Below are positions 15,313 through 24,121 of a stretch of 64,000 bases of DNA, in pieces (position 1 is the stretch's first letter; every line of letters starts with the position of its first letter). Location of the stretch: positions 1 through 64,000 of the forward strand of contig ONKA01000008.1 of assembly GCA_900318265.1 (NCBI GenBank), read 5' to 3'. The translations under genes were made by a program, and so were the position numbers. The notes beneath the pieces are model-generated. The model saw nothing but the letters and a program-made list of their open reading frames with translations, had not been told where the DNA came from and searched no databases. This DNA comes from an uncultured Bacteroidales bacterium (lineage in GTDB: Bacteria; Bacteroidota; Bacteroidia; Bacteroidales; F082).

Positions 15313-16221
15313 ATGTCTAAAAACCAAATCAACAAATATGTCTGGCTTGTAGAGACACTATACAAAGCCAAGAAAATAACGCTTAAGGAAATCAACCGCA
15401 AATGGTTGGAAACCGATTTGAGCGAAGGCTTGGAGATTCCTCGCCGCACCTTCGACAATTGGAAGAAAGCTGTAGAGGATATGTTTGGTCTTGTCATTAT
15501 GTGTGATAAGCGCGATGGTGACCGCTATTACATCGAGAACCGCGAGGTGCTTGAGGACGACAGCCTGCAACGCTGGCTGTTCAGCACTATGTCGGTCAAC
15601 AACACGCTGTTGGAAAACAAAGCGCTCAGCGACCGCATCCTGTTGGAAAGCATCCCATCGGGTCAGGACTTCCTCGCCACGGTCATGGAAGCGATGAAGA
15701 AAAACCGATTGCTGGAAATCACCTATAAAGGCTTTTGGAGCGAAAGCGAACACATCTTCCCCGTGGCGCCTTATTGCGTGAAGTTGTTCCGGCAGCGGTG
15801 GTACATGGTGGGCAACAGCGTTTACGAAGACAAGATCCGCATCTATTCCCTAGATCGCGTACTGGAAGCCCAATTGTCGGAGGAGACCTTCAAATACCCC
15901 AAGAAATTCAGCCCAGAAAACTACTTCAAAGGCTGTTTCGGCATCATTCGCGACGAGGATTGCCCCATCGAGACCGTGAAGCTGAAAGTAAGCGCCGACC
16001 AAGCCAACTACCTGCGTTCCCTACCCTTGCATCCTTCACAAAAGGAGCTGGTGCATACGGGCGAATACAGCATCTTCTCCGTTGAGGTGCGCCCTACCTT
16101 CGACTTCCAACAGGAACTTCTCTGGAACGGCGACGCGCTTGAAGTGTTGGAGCCGCTTTGGCTGCGTAAGGAAATGGCGGGGATGGTGAAACGGATGTGG
16201 GACAATTACAGCAAGAAATGA
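15313..16221 (+). CDS. WYL-domain transcriptional regulator
   Basis: The 302-residue protein has an N-terminal helix-turn-helix-like region (residues ~5-80, IPRRTFDNWKKAVEDMF), a WYL domain (~120-195, with RWYMVGN at 162-168 in place of the canonical Trp-Tyr-Leu, and IRIYSLDRVLEA), and a C-terminal WCX-like region. WYL proteins such as BrxR and CapW bind inverted repeats at defence-system promoters and respond to nucleotide-type ligands. Here five inverted repeats precede five units in the same island, including this gene. The exonuclease gene overlaps its stop (ATGA). Base composition resembles the core genome rather than the AT-rich DUF262 genes. Confidence 0.9.
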   Translation: MSKNQINKYVWLVETLYKAKKITLKEINRKWLETDLSEGLEIPRRTFDNWKKAVEDMFGLVIMCDKRDGDRYYIENREVLEDDSLQRWLFSTMSVNNTLLENKALSDRILLESIPSGQDFLATVMEAMKKNRLLEITYKGFWSESEHIFPVAPYCVKLFRQRWYMVGNSVYEDKIRIYSLDRVLEAQLSEETFKYPKKFSPENYFKGCFGIIRDEDCPIETVKLKVSADQANYLRSLPLHPSQKELVHTGEYSIFSVEVRPTFDFQQELLWNGDALEVLEPLWLRKEMAGMVKRMWDNYSKK

Positions 16222-16712
16222 ACTCCTTCGCCGCCATAGACTTCGAGACCGCCAACAACGAGCGCACCAGCGTGTGCAGCGTGGGCGTAGTCATTGTCCG
16301 CGAAGGCGAGTTCGTGGACTCGTTTTATTCGCTCATTCAGCCTGAGCCGAATTATTACCTGTATTGGAACACGCTCGTCCACGGCATCACCAAGGCCGAC
16401 ACCGAGGATGCGCCCGTGTTTCCATACGTCTGGCAAAAGATTGAGCCGCTCATCGAGGGTTTGCCTCTCGTGGCGCACAACAGTCCTTTCGATGAAGGCT
16501 GCCTCAAGGCAGTGATGCGCTGCTACCAAATGGATTACCCTGATTATCAGTTCTATTGCACCTGCCGCGCCGCGCGCAAACACTTCGGAAAACTTCTGCC
16601 CAACCACCAGCTGCATACCGTGGCAGCAGCCTGCGGCTACGATTTAATCAACCACCATAACGCGCTCGCCGATGCCGAAGCCTGCGCATGGATCGCTCGG
16701 GAGATATTGTAA
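16218..16712 (+). CDS. DEDDh 3'-5' exonuclease (DnaQ-like)
   Basis: The 164-residue protein matches the epsilon/RNase T exonuclease fold: ExoI motif AIDFET with D8 and E10, ExoII around AHNSPFDEG, and ExoIII HNALADAEA with the catalytic His and Asp near the C-terminus. The start ATG overlaps the WYL stop by 4 bases (ATGA), so both are made from one message; a longer GTG-started reading lies inside the WYL gene and is unlikely. It could trim DNA or RNA ends or small nucleotides; its coupling to a WYL sensor suggests it may shape the signal the sensor reads, which is inference. Confidence 0.9.
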   Translation: MNSFAAIDFETANNERTSVCSVGVVIVREGEFVDSFYSLIQPEPNYYLYWNTLVHGITKADTEDAPVFPYVWQKIEPLIEGLPLVAHNSPFDEGCLKAVMRCYQMDYPDYQFYCTCRAARKHFGKLLPNHQLHTVAAACGYDLINHHNALADAEACAWIAREIL

Positions 16713-16741
16713 AAAAACTTGTTTTTGTTGAATAAAGCTAA

Positions 16742-16749
16742 TACTTTTG
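16742..16749 (+). promoter_or_regulatory. -7 box of the small lipoprotein gene
   Basis: TACTTTTG, 38 bases before the ATG at 16788. There is no dyad here, which marks the downstream edge of the dyad-controlled island. Confidence 0.6.
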
Positions 16750-16787
16750 CATCGTCTCATTCATGCATACCCAAAATAATCCGAACG

Positions 16788-16985
16788 ATGAAGAAACTGT
16801 TATCATTGCTTGTATTAGTCGCATTCTTTGGTATGACAAGCTGCGATGCGACTTTGGATACTACAAGATCTAAAACCAGGCCCAAAAAAGAAACCAACAA
16901 GCCAAAGAGCCCTCCTGAGAAGATCTCACCTCAAAACATAAAATCTGCTGAGAGCAAGCCCGAGCAAACGTTAAAGAACCCCTAA
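16788..16985 (+). CDS. Small Lys/Pro-rich lipoprotein, 65 residues
   Basis: The ATG at 16788 opens a lipoprotein signal (MKKLLSLLVLVAFF) ending in the lipobox GMTSC. The mature part is about 45 residues, low in complexity, basic, and rich in Lys, Pro and Ser (RPKKETNKPKSPPEK). No function is recognisable. A promoter box upstream supports it as a real gene. Confidence 0.65.
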   Translation: MKKLLSLLVLVAFFGMTSCDATLDTTRSKTRPKKETNKPKSPPEKISPQNIKSAESKPEQTLKNP

Positions 16986-17045
16986 ACGCTTATCAAACAA
17001 ACCTTTCAACAATTCAAGGATTTATTCCAACAATACGCTTTGATA

Positions 17046-17591
17046 ATGGAACAGTTTGTATCCGCTTTCCAATCTCTCAAAGAAGGCAACGAACGCTTTG
17101 TTACGGGAACCTTATCCAATAAAGGCTCGTACATCGAAGACCGAAAGAGACTCAGCGAAGGTCAACACCCCTTTGCCGTTGTCCTCTGCTGCTCCGACAG
17201 CCGCGTGGCACCCGAGATCATCTTCGACCAAAAGCTCGGTGACCTCTTTGTCATCCGCAATGCCGGCAATGTGGTGGACGAGGACGTTCTCGGCTCCATT
17301 GAATATGCCGTCGAGCATCTGGAGACACCTTTAGTGGTCGTCATGGGTCACTCAGCATGCGGTGCGGTCACAGCAACCTGTCAAGGCGGTGACTTGCCTG
17401 GACACATCCTCGATTTAGCCAAACGCATCAAACCTTCGATTAACACGGGTTGCTGCATCGACGATAACGCCCGCCGTCATGCCCGAAGGATGGCACAACT
17501 GATTGAAGAAGACGAAATCGTCCATCATATTGGCGCAAAAGTCGTTGCGGCTTTCTATAACCTCGAAAGCGGAAAAGTGGAATGGCTGTAA
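17046..17591 (+). CDS. Beta-class carbonic anhydrase
   Basis: The enzyme interconverts CO2 and bicarbonate. The 181-residue protein has the zinc ligands Cys49 (in CCSDSRVAPE), His102 and Cys105 (in GHSACGAV), and the Asp51/Arg53 dyad next to the first ligand. Length is normal for a bacterial beta-CA, and no signal peptide is seen, so it is cytosolic. The ATG at 17046 is preferred to a TTG two codons earlier. The amidohydrolase lipoprotein follows after 42 bases. Confidence 0.95.
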   Translation: MEQFVSAFQSLKEGNERFVTGTLSNKGSYIEDRKRLSEGQHPFAVVLCCSDSRVAPEIIFDQKLGDLFVIRNAGNVVDEDVLGSIEYAVEHLETPLVVVMGHSACGAVTATCQGGDLPGHILDLAKRIKPSINTGCCIDDNARRHARRMAQLIEEDEIVHHIGAKVVAAFYNLESGKVEWL

Positions 17592-17633
17592 CGCAGTTTT
17601 GCTTTTTATCGCCCAATTCTCAGACATCAGACC

Positions 17634-19262
17634 ATGAAAACACATACAAGACATTTCATCTTAGCGTTCATCGCAGCAATTTTGACCTTTATGACCGCCT
17701 GCAACCAAAAAACGCCCGTCGACCTTATCGTTCACAATGCCAATATCTATACCGTCGACAACAACTTCTCGAAAGCCCATGCCTTTGCCGTGAAAGACGG
17801 TAAGTTTGTCGCCGTTGGCGATGAAGAGAGCATTTTGCGCCAATACACCGCAAAGGAAACCATCGACGCCCAAGGCGACGCGGTGTATCCCGGCTTCATG
17901 GACGGGCACAGCCACTTCACGGGCTATGGCGAGAACCTCGTCCGCTGGGCCGACCTGAAAGGCTGCCGCTCCTACGATGAGGTCATCGAACGCCTCAAAA
18001 CTCACGACAGCCTTTACCCTGCCGAATGGCTCTTGGGTCGCGGCTGGGACCAAAACCTCTGGGAGGTGGCCGAGTTCCCCGATAACGAAAAACTTGCAGA
18101 GGTCTTCCCCGACAAGAAAGTCCTGCTAACCCGCGTGGATGGTCATGCAGTATTGGTCTCCAAAGAGGTTCTTGAATTAGCCAACATCGATGCGAACACG
18201 AAGATGGACGGTGGCATGGCCCTCATCAAAGAGGGTCGCTGCACAGGCGTGCTGTTGGACAACCTTGCCGATGCAGCCAAGGCTTTGGTACCCAAAATGG
18301 AGACTGCCCAAAGCATCCAAGCCCTACTCAAGGCGCAAGAGAACTGCATAGGGGTCGGCCTGACCAGCGTCACCGATGCGGGGCAGGACATCGCCACCAT
18401 CGAGCTCATCGACAGTCTGCAACAGGCAGGACAGCTCAAAATGCATGTCAACGCCATGGTCAACCCTGATGACGAGACGATGGACCACTTTATGAGCCAA
18501 GGTGTCATCGACAAGGAAAGACTCACCGTCCGCAGCGTGAAGATCTATGCCGACGGTGCCTTAGGCTCACGCGGTGCGAAACTACTTGAACCTTACACCG
18601 ACGACCCGACAAACGACGGCTTGATCCTAGAAAGCGACGACTTCTACCGTCACGTCTGCCAAAAGGCCTACGATGCTAATTACCAAGTCTGCTGCCATGC
18701 CATCGGCGACGGCGGCGTGCAGCATATCCTGGACATTTACTCCGAATACCTGAAAGGCCGAAACGACCTCCGCTGGCGCATCGAGCACTCACAAACGGTG
18801 TCTGATGCGGACTTCCAACGCTTTGGAGATTTATCCGTCATCCCCTCCATCCAAACCACACACTGCACCTCCGACATGGATTGGGCCGACGAACGCCTAG
18901 GCGACCGCATCAAGAATGCATACGCCTACCAGCAACTGCTGCAGCAAAACGGATGGGTCATCAACGGCACCGACTTCCCCATTGAGGACATCAGCCCTAT
19001 CTACACTTTCTATGCTGCCGTGGCCCGCAAACACTTGGACGGCACACCTGCTGAGGGCTTCCAAATGGAGAATGCCTTGACTCGTGAACAAGCCTTGCGT
19101 TCCATCACCATCTGGGTGGCCAAAGGTTGCTTCATCGAAAGCCGAAAAGGGAGTATAGAAGTAGGAAAAGATGCTGATTTCGTGATTCTTGACCGCGACA
19201 TTATGACCGTAGCGGAAAACGAAATCCCCATGGCCAAGGTCAAGACCTGCCACATTCACTAA
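17634..19262 (+). CDS. YtcJ-like amidohydrolase lipoprotein (Amidohydro_3)
   Basis: The 542-residue protein begins with a lipoprotein signal ending FMTAC (Cys23). It has the metal-binding DGHSHF motif (His92, His94) after PGFMD, an HAIGDGGV motif, a later WRIEHSQ motif and a NGTDFPIE motif near residue 445, all typical of the Amidohydro_3/YtcJ family. Substrates of these proteins are mostly unknown (N-acyl amino acids, amides). The enzyme would sit in the envelope, facing the periplasm or cell surface. Confidence 0.9.
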   Translation: MKTHTRHFILAFIAAILTFMTACNQKTPVDLIVHNANIYTVDNNFSKAHAFAVKDGKFVAVGDEESILRQYTAKETIDAQGDAVYPGFMDGHSHFTGYGENLVRWADLKGCRSYDEVIERLKTHDSLYPAEWLLGRGWDQNLWEVAEFPDNEKLAEVFPDKKVLLTRVDGHAVLVSKEVLELANIDANTKMDGGMALIKEGRCTGVLLDNLADAAKALVPKMETAQSIQALLKAQENCIGVGLTSVTDAGQDIATIELIDSLQQAGQLKMHVNAMVNPDDETMDHFMSQGVIDKERLTVRSVKIYADGALGSRGAKLLEPYTDDPTNDGLILESDDFYRHVCQKAYDANYQVCCHAIGDGGVQHILDIYSEYLKGRNDLRWRIEHSQTVSDADFQRFGDLSVIPSIQTTHCTSDMDWADERLGDRIKNAYAYQQLLQQNGWVINGTDFPIEDISPIYTFYAAVARKHLDGTPAEGFQMENALTREQALRSITIWVAKGCFIESRKGSIEVGKDADFVILDRDIMTVAENEIPMAKVKTCHIH

Positions 19263-19290
19263 TTGAAGTAATTACCTTACAAAGGAAAGA

Positions 19291-20577
19291 TCAATAATCC
19301 ATCCGATAGATGTCGACACAGTTGCCTCCGTGGCCCGAGTGGCCTTGAGAGGTAGTGTAGACGTACTTGCCATCCTTGGAGATGTCGAGTCCCACAGGGA
19401 ACGAATCGGCGGGGATGGTAGCGATGTTTTTCATCGTCTTGGTGTCAACAATAGAAAGGCAGTTGCTCGAATTGCAGGCAGCCACAACATAACGTCCGTT
19501 GGGCGTGATTTCAATCGTTCGGGTGCCAGAGCCGACCTTGCAATTCTCCCAGCCATTAATGGTGGCTTTCTTGTTTTCCATCTGAGTGGCAACACGCATA
19601 AAGTCTTTCAACGGGATGCGTTGCACATAACCAAACTTATTGATGCTCAGATACAAATAACCACCGCGGATGACCAAATGGCGCAGATTCGTCATCATGC
19701 CGTATACAGTGCCAAGATATTTGGCATTGGGCACGTCGATCACAGCGATACCGCCATTGCCGCCCATGCAACCCACCAAGAGATAACGGTTGTCCTTGGT
19801 AAACACCGTCCCACGCAAGCATAGTCCGCTGTTCACGTCGCGGTCGACGGAATGGGTGAGGCTGAAATTTAGGGTCAGCTTCTTCCCCACCTCGATGCAC
19901 GAAACATAATGCCATTTCTCAGGTGAATCACCCATAATATTAATGATGCCCACAGTGTTGTTCCCCCAATGCGTGATGGCAATATACCTGTTATCAGGCG
20001 AAACCGCAATCATCTTGGGCAGCGGGCCAGTCTCCATCAAACGGATGATGCTATCCGTCTCCGTGTCGATAATGGCCACCGCCGATGGATCTTGTGCGTT
20101 GATGTCATAGCTACGACGGTAATAAGGTACCCAAAGGTAACGTCCTCCATGCGAGAAAGCACTCTCGACAGGCTTCCCCATAAAATTATTGAGGTTTTTC
20201 TTGTAATGCGTAAACTCAAATAGGCCCGAAGGCTTGCTCCACAAGGCCGAGTCGGCTTCCGATAACTTATGAAGGATGACCTTCAGTTTATTGTTGCTGC
20301 CTGCCTCATAGACAACCGTCTTGCAGGCTTCCAAGGAATTGACGTAATACTTTGTCCCATTGGGATGGATGTTGACCGACTTGGGCGAACGGACGTCCGT
20401 GTCCCAAGTGTCTTTTTCGGCAGCAGAATACTGCTGCTTTTTCCCAACCAGCGTAATGGTAAACGTGCCATCTTCTGACGAGACGCTTTTGCCAATGGAA
20501 GGATGCACAAACTGGGCAATTGCTCCAAAAGGGAAGGCAAAAGCCAGCAAAACAAACAAGAAGACTTTGGTTTTCAT
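19291..20577 (-). CDS. Secreted YVTN-type beta-propeller protein
   Basis: The 428-residue protein starts at the ATG at 20577, which opens a signal peptide ending in GAIAQ. The body has repeated propeller blades: AVSPDNRYIAITHWGNNTV, TPNGRYVVAACNSSN and DISKDGKYVYTTSQG are successive blade cores of the YncE/YVTN group. Residues near the C-terminus are rich in Gly and His (GHSGHGGN). Function is unknown; such proteins bind partners in the envelope. The start is 1 base from the end of the NlpC/P60 gene upstream, so the two form one operon. Confidence 0.85.
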   Translation of the reverse strand: MKTKVFLFVLLAFAFPFGAIAQFVHPSIGKSVSSEDGTFTITLVGKKQQYSAAEKDTWDTDVRSPKSVNIHPNGTKYYVNSLEACKTVVYEAGSNNKLKVILHKLSEADSALWSKPSGLFEFTHYKKNLNNFMGKPVESAFSHGGRYLWVPYYRRSYDINAQDPSAVAIIDTETDSIIRLMETGPLPKMIAVSPDNRYIAITHWGNNTVGIINIMGDSPEKWHYVSCIEVGKKLTLNFSLTHSVDRDVNSGLCLRGTVFTKDNRYLLVGCMGGNGGIAVIDVPNAKYLGTVYGMMTNLRHLVIRGGYLYLSINKFGYVQRIPLKDFMRVATQMENKKATINGWENCKVGSGTRTIEITPNGRYVVAACNSSNCLSIVDTKTMKNIATIPADSFPVGLDISKDGKYVYTTSQGHSGHGGNCVDIYRMDY

Positions 20578-20578
20578 A

Positions 20579-21229
20579 TTAATTCTCGGGTAAAACTCTA
20601 CATGCAGTGATGTATCTCTGGGCATAATATGCCTCCGTCGAGGTTGAAACGGTCACGCCCAAATTCACGGTAGCATGAATGAAGGTAAAACTATGGTTGG
20701 CAGGATCGTTGTTTACCACGATGGCCACATGACCTATTTCCTTAGTGTTGCGACGTCCACCATAAAAAACCAAATCGCCTCTTTTCAGCTCTTCAGGCCT
20801 GTGGATCACGCGCCATCCTTGATGCAATTGGTCAGGCGCGTAATAGCTCAAGTTATAGCCAAAGCGGCTGAACACGAAGTGGGTAAAGCCTGAGCAGTCG
20901 AACTTGTCGGGACCATGTCCGGCAGGCACATACGGGACACGCATGAACCTCATGGCATAATCGATGATGCTGTCCGCCACCGTAAGGTTCTTGCAGTATT
21001 TTGAAGGATCGGGCAGGTCATACCTGATGGAGTCCCATTGCGTCACAAACAAACCGTCACAATAGTCAATAGCAGGCAGATCCTGCAACTTAGTGTCGTC
21101 GCAATCGGCCCTATCATCGTTTCCACGAATCATTTGCGAAACCATGGTGCAACCACCAAGGAATACAAGCAAAATAAATACAAAGGGAAACGACATTTTA
21201 TATACAAATGTCCTCTTTTCGTCTTTCAT
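20579..21229 (-). CDS. NlpC/P60 peptidase lipoprotein
   Basis: NlpC/P60 enzymes cut peptide stems of cell-wall muropeptides. The 216-residue protein has a lipobox FLGGC (Cys27) and a C-terminal NlpC/P60 domain with the catalytic Cys112 in FDCSGFTHF and His167 in IGHVAI; GDLVFYGG lies between. The ATG at 21229 gives a basic n-region (MKDEKR), but leaves only a few bases after the -7 box. An ATG 33 bases inside (21196) would give a better leader but an uncharged n-region. Confidence 0.92.
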   Translation of the reverse strand: MKDEKRTFVYKMSFPFVFILLVFLGGCTMVSQMIRGNDDRADCDDTKLQDLPAIDYCDGLFVTQWDSIRYDLPDPSKYCKNLTVADSIIDYAMRFMRVPYVPAGHGPDKFDCSGFTHFVFSRFGYNLSYYAPDQLHQGWRVIHRPEELKRGDLVFYGGRRNTKEIGHVAIVVNNDPANHSFTFIHATVNLGVTVSTSTEAYYAQRYITACRVLPEN

Positions 21230-21236
21230 TGGGCTG

Positions 21237-21260
21237 CAAAAATAATAATTTTTACCTTTG
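21237..21260. promoter_or_regulatory. Back-to-back divergent -7 boxes
   Basis: TATTTTTG on the minus strand (21237-21244) serves the NlpC/P60 operon and TACCTTTG on the plus strand (21253-21260) serves the UvrA-like gene. They are 8 bases apart, and both genes would have very short 5' leaders. Confidence 0.65.
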
Positions 21261-21273
21261 CAACACGAAAAAA

Positions 21274-23541
21274 ATGCATTTTATGCCAATTAATTTTGAC
21301 CAAATCGTCATCAAAGACGCCTTCGAGAACAACCTGAAGCACGTATCCGTCAACATTCCCAAGCGACAGATCACCGTGGTGACAGGCGTCTCAGGTTCTG
21401 GCAAGTCATCGTTGGTGCTCGATACCATCGCCGCCAAGTCGCGCCGCGAGTTGAACGACACCTTCCCTTCATTCACGCAACAATACCTCCCGAAATACGG
21501 ACGTCCCCACGTCGGCGACATCGAAAATCTACCCATCGCCATCGTCATCGAACAAAGAAAACCCACTTCCAACTCCAGGTCAACCGTTGGCACCTACACA
21601 GATATCTATGCCTTGCTACGCCTGTTGTTTTCACGCATTGGGCAGCCTTTCGTGGGCTATTCTGATGCTTTCTCTTTTAACCATCCATCGGGGAGTTGTC
21701 CGCGCTGCGCGGGTTTGGGAGAGATCCGAGAGTTGGACATCCACAAGCTCGTCGACTTCGACAAGTCGCTCAACGACGAGGACACCATCCACTACATCGC
21801 CTTCGGCAAAGGCGGCTGGCGCTGGATCCGTTATGCCCACAGCGGCCTCTTCGACCTCGACAAGAAAATCAAAGACTACTCGCCCGAAGAACTCGATCTC
21901 TTCCTCAACTCACCGCAAATCAAGCTGAAAAACCCACCATCGAATTGGCCTAAGAGCGCCAAATATGAAGGTCTCATACCAAGAATGTACCGCAGCATCA
22001 TCAACTCGGAGGAAGGCCTGCTCCACGCCGCTGTGCTTAATCCCATGCTGACCATGGGCACTTGTCCCGACTGCGGCGGCACCCGCCTTAACGAGAAGAT
22101 ACGCTCGTGCAAAATCAAAGGCATAAACATCGCAGAGGTGACCGCCATGAGCATTGCCGACTGCCGTCAATGGATGGAAACTATCGACAACCCCCTCGCC
22201 GAAGACATCAAGCGTTCCACCATCGAAAGGCTTGCTGCATTAGAGGAAATCGGTCTTGGCTATCTCACCCTCGACCGTGCCATCGGCACGCTCTCGGGCG
22301 GCGAGGCGCAACGCTGCAAGATCGCCAAATACATCAACTCACCGCTTTCCGACGTGATGTACATCCTCGACGAGCCCAGCGTGGGCCTGCACAACCACGA
22401 CATCCTGCTCATGCAGAAGTCGGTACAAAAGTTGAAAAACCACGGCAACACGGTCATCCTCGTCGAGCACCACAAGGATATGATCAAAATAGCCGACCAC
22501 ATCATCGACATGGGCCCTGGCGCAGGCATGAAAGGTGGTGAAATCGTCTTCGAAGGCAGCTACGACGAGCTATTGCGAAGCCAGACGCTGACAGGCATTT
22601 CGCTCAGTGCAACAAGTTCCATAAAGGAACAAGTTCGCCAGCCCAAGTCTTTTTTCCACCTTGAAAACGCCACCTTGCATAACATCAATAACCTAACCGT
22701 GGATTTGCCCTTAGGCATGATGTGCGGCATCGCAGGCGTGGCCGGCTCGGGCAAAAGCTCATTGATGGAGTGCTTCCGCAAGGCTTATCCGCTGCCCGAG
22801 GAAATCATCTACATCAGCCAGAAAAACATCGGCATCAGTCTGCGCTCCACCCCTGCCACCTATCTCGAAGTGGCCGATGACATCCGCAAGCTCTTCGCCA
22901 AGGTGAACAAGACCAAAGCCGACCTGTTCTCTTTCAACGGCAAAGGCGGTTGCCCCGTCTGCCAAGGCAAGGGCGTCATCGTCAGCGACATGGCTTTCAT
23001 GGATGCCATCGAGACCACCTGTGAGGCTTGTGGCGGACTGCGTTACAGCAACGAAGTCTTATCCTATAAGGTCAACGGCATGAACATCGCCGAGGTGATG
23101 GACATGACCGCCAACAAAGCCTCCGAAATGTTTGCAGGCACCGTCATCGCCGAGAAGTTGGAGCCTTTGCGCAAGGTCGGCTTGGGCTATCTCCATCTGA
23201 ACCAGTCGCTTTCCACCCTCTCGGGTGGCGAATTGCAGCGCATCAAGTTAGCCTCCTACCTCCGCGACGCAGGCAAAATCTTCATCATGGACGAGCCCTC
23301 CGATGGCCTTCACCTTAACGACATCAGGCGTATCCTCGACTTGTTTGAAGCCATGGTCGAGGCGGGCAACACCATCTTCCTTATCGAGCACAACCTAGAG
23401 ATGTTGAAAGCTTGTGACTACCTCGTGGAACTCGGTCCCGGCGGCGGTGCCATGGGCGGCAAAATCATCTTCAATGGCACTCCGAAAGAGATGCTAGACT
23501 GCAAAGATTCTGTTACTGCACCTTATCTTTCAGCGCATTAG
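21274..23541 (+). CDS. UvrA-like ABC ATPase paralogue
   Basis: The protein resembles UvrA, with two ABC ATPase halves: VSGSGKSS Walker A near residue 40, LSGGEAQR, a second GVAGSGKSS and LSGGELQR, plus ILDEPSVG and IMDEPSDG Walker B motifs. Four zinc-finger type pairs are present (CPRCAGLG, CPDCGG, CPVCQGKG, CEACGG). It is 755 residues, clearly shorter than true UvrA (~940), and the N-terminal consensus differs, so it belongs to the UvrA-paralogue class often linked to drug or DNA-damage tolerance and not to standard excision repair. The start is placed after the promoter box; ATG at 21283 is an alternative. Confidence 0.88.
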   Translation: MHFMPINFDQIVIKDAFENNLKHVSVNIPKRQITVVTGVSGSGKSSLVLDTIAAKSRRELNDTFPSFTQQYLPKYGRPHVGDIENLPIAIVIEQRKPTSNSRSTVGTYTDIYALLRLLFSRIGQPFVGYSDAFSFNHPSGSCPRCAGLGEIRELDIHKLVDFDKSLNDEDTIHYIAFGKGGWRWIRYAHSGLFDLDKKIKDYSPEELDLFLNSPQIKLKNPPSNWPKSAKYEGLIPRMYRSIINSEEGLLHAAVLNPMLTMGTCPDCGGTRLNEKIRSCKIKGINIAEVTAMSIADCRQWMETIDNPLAEDIKRSTIERLAALEEIGLGYLTLDRAIGTLSGGEAQRCKIAKYINSPLSDVMYILDEPSVGLHNHDILLMQKSVQKLKNHGNTVILVEHHKDMIKIADHIIDMGPGAGMKGGEIVFEGSYDELLRSQTLTGISLSATSSIKEQVRQPKSFFHLENATLHNINNLTVDLPLGMMCGIAGVAGSGKSSLMECFRKAYPLPEEIIYISQKNIGISLRSTPATYLEVADDIRKLFAKVNKTKADLFSFNGKGGCPVCQGKGVIVSDMAFMDAIETTCEACGGLRYSNEVLSYKVNGMNIAEVMDMTANKASEMFAGTVIAEKLEPLRKVGLGYLHLNQSLSTLSGGELQRIKLASYLRDAGKIFIMDEPSDGLHLNDIRRILDLFEAMVEAGNTIFLIEHNLEMLKACDYLVELGPGGGAMGGKIIFNGTPKEMLDCKDSVTAPYLSAH

Positions 23542-23591
23542 CCACGCAATTTTTTTCGCCATGGCGAAGACTATAATATTTCAAAAAAGTG

Positions 23592-23599
23592 TATTTTTG
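23592..23599 (+). promoter_or_regulatory. -7 box of the T9SS cargo / beta-helix operon
   Basis: TATTTTTG, 36 bases before the ATG at 23636. It excludes the longer reading from 23561. Confidence 0.6.
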
Positions 23600-23635
23600 C
23601 ATTTTTCAACATTTTGCAAACCTAATCCCATACCA

Positions 23636-24121
23636 ATGAAACACATAATAAAACGCGGATTGTTGCTTACTGCCCTAATAATGGGTCTGGCATTCCACCT
23701 CACGGCACAATCCACACAAATGACCATCTATCTCAACAATGGTAATGAGAAATCCTATCTCATGACACCAAGTGACCGCGTCTATTTTGAAGACAATGAA
23801 ACACTTGTAGTCGAAATCACCGTAAACACTAAATCCGACAGATACAACCTTGCAGATATCCGTAAGATCACATGCGCCGAGACAGAAGGCATAGCTGAGG
23901 CTTCGGGAGGAAGGGTATGTCTCTCCCCCAACCCAGTACATGATGTCGTCATGCTAAGCAACCTCAATGGCAACGAGACCATTCAAATCTTTGCACTTGA
24001 CGGACGATTGATGAAGTCGGTAGAAGCCTCGGAAGGACAATTGATTGACATCTCCGAACTACCCATCGGGCTCTATCTCGTCAAAACTGAGCACCAAACC
24101 CTTAAAATGATCAAGCTATGA
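23636..24121 (+). CDS. Small secreted protein with T9SS C-terminal sorting domain
   Basis: The 161-residue protein starts with a signal peptide (MKHIIKRGLLLTALIMG, ending TAQ). The last ~75 residues fit the type A sorting domain of T9SS cargo: a SPNPV start, an IQIFALDGRLMKS strand, and a closing LPIGLYLVKT plus basic end KMIKL. The mature part before it is only ~55 residues and has no named domain. The ATGA overlap with the following large protein suggests coupled translation and a shared role at the surface. Confidence 0.85.
   Translation: MKHIIKRGLLLTALIMGLAFHLTAQSTQMTIYLNNGNEKSYLMTPSDRVYFEDNETLVVEITVNTKSDRYNLADIRKITCAETEGIAEASGGRVCLSPNPVHDVVMLSNLNGNETIQIFALDGRLMKSVEASEGQLIDISELPIGLYLVKTEHQTLKMIKL

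Noticed and set aside
23555-23568. Palindrome TTCGCCATGGCGAA after the UvrA-like gene as a terminator
   Set aside because: Short stem without a loop and no T-run after it; its ATG is also not a real start of the following gene.
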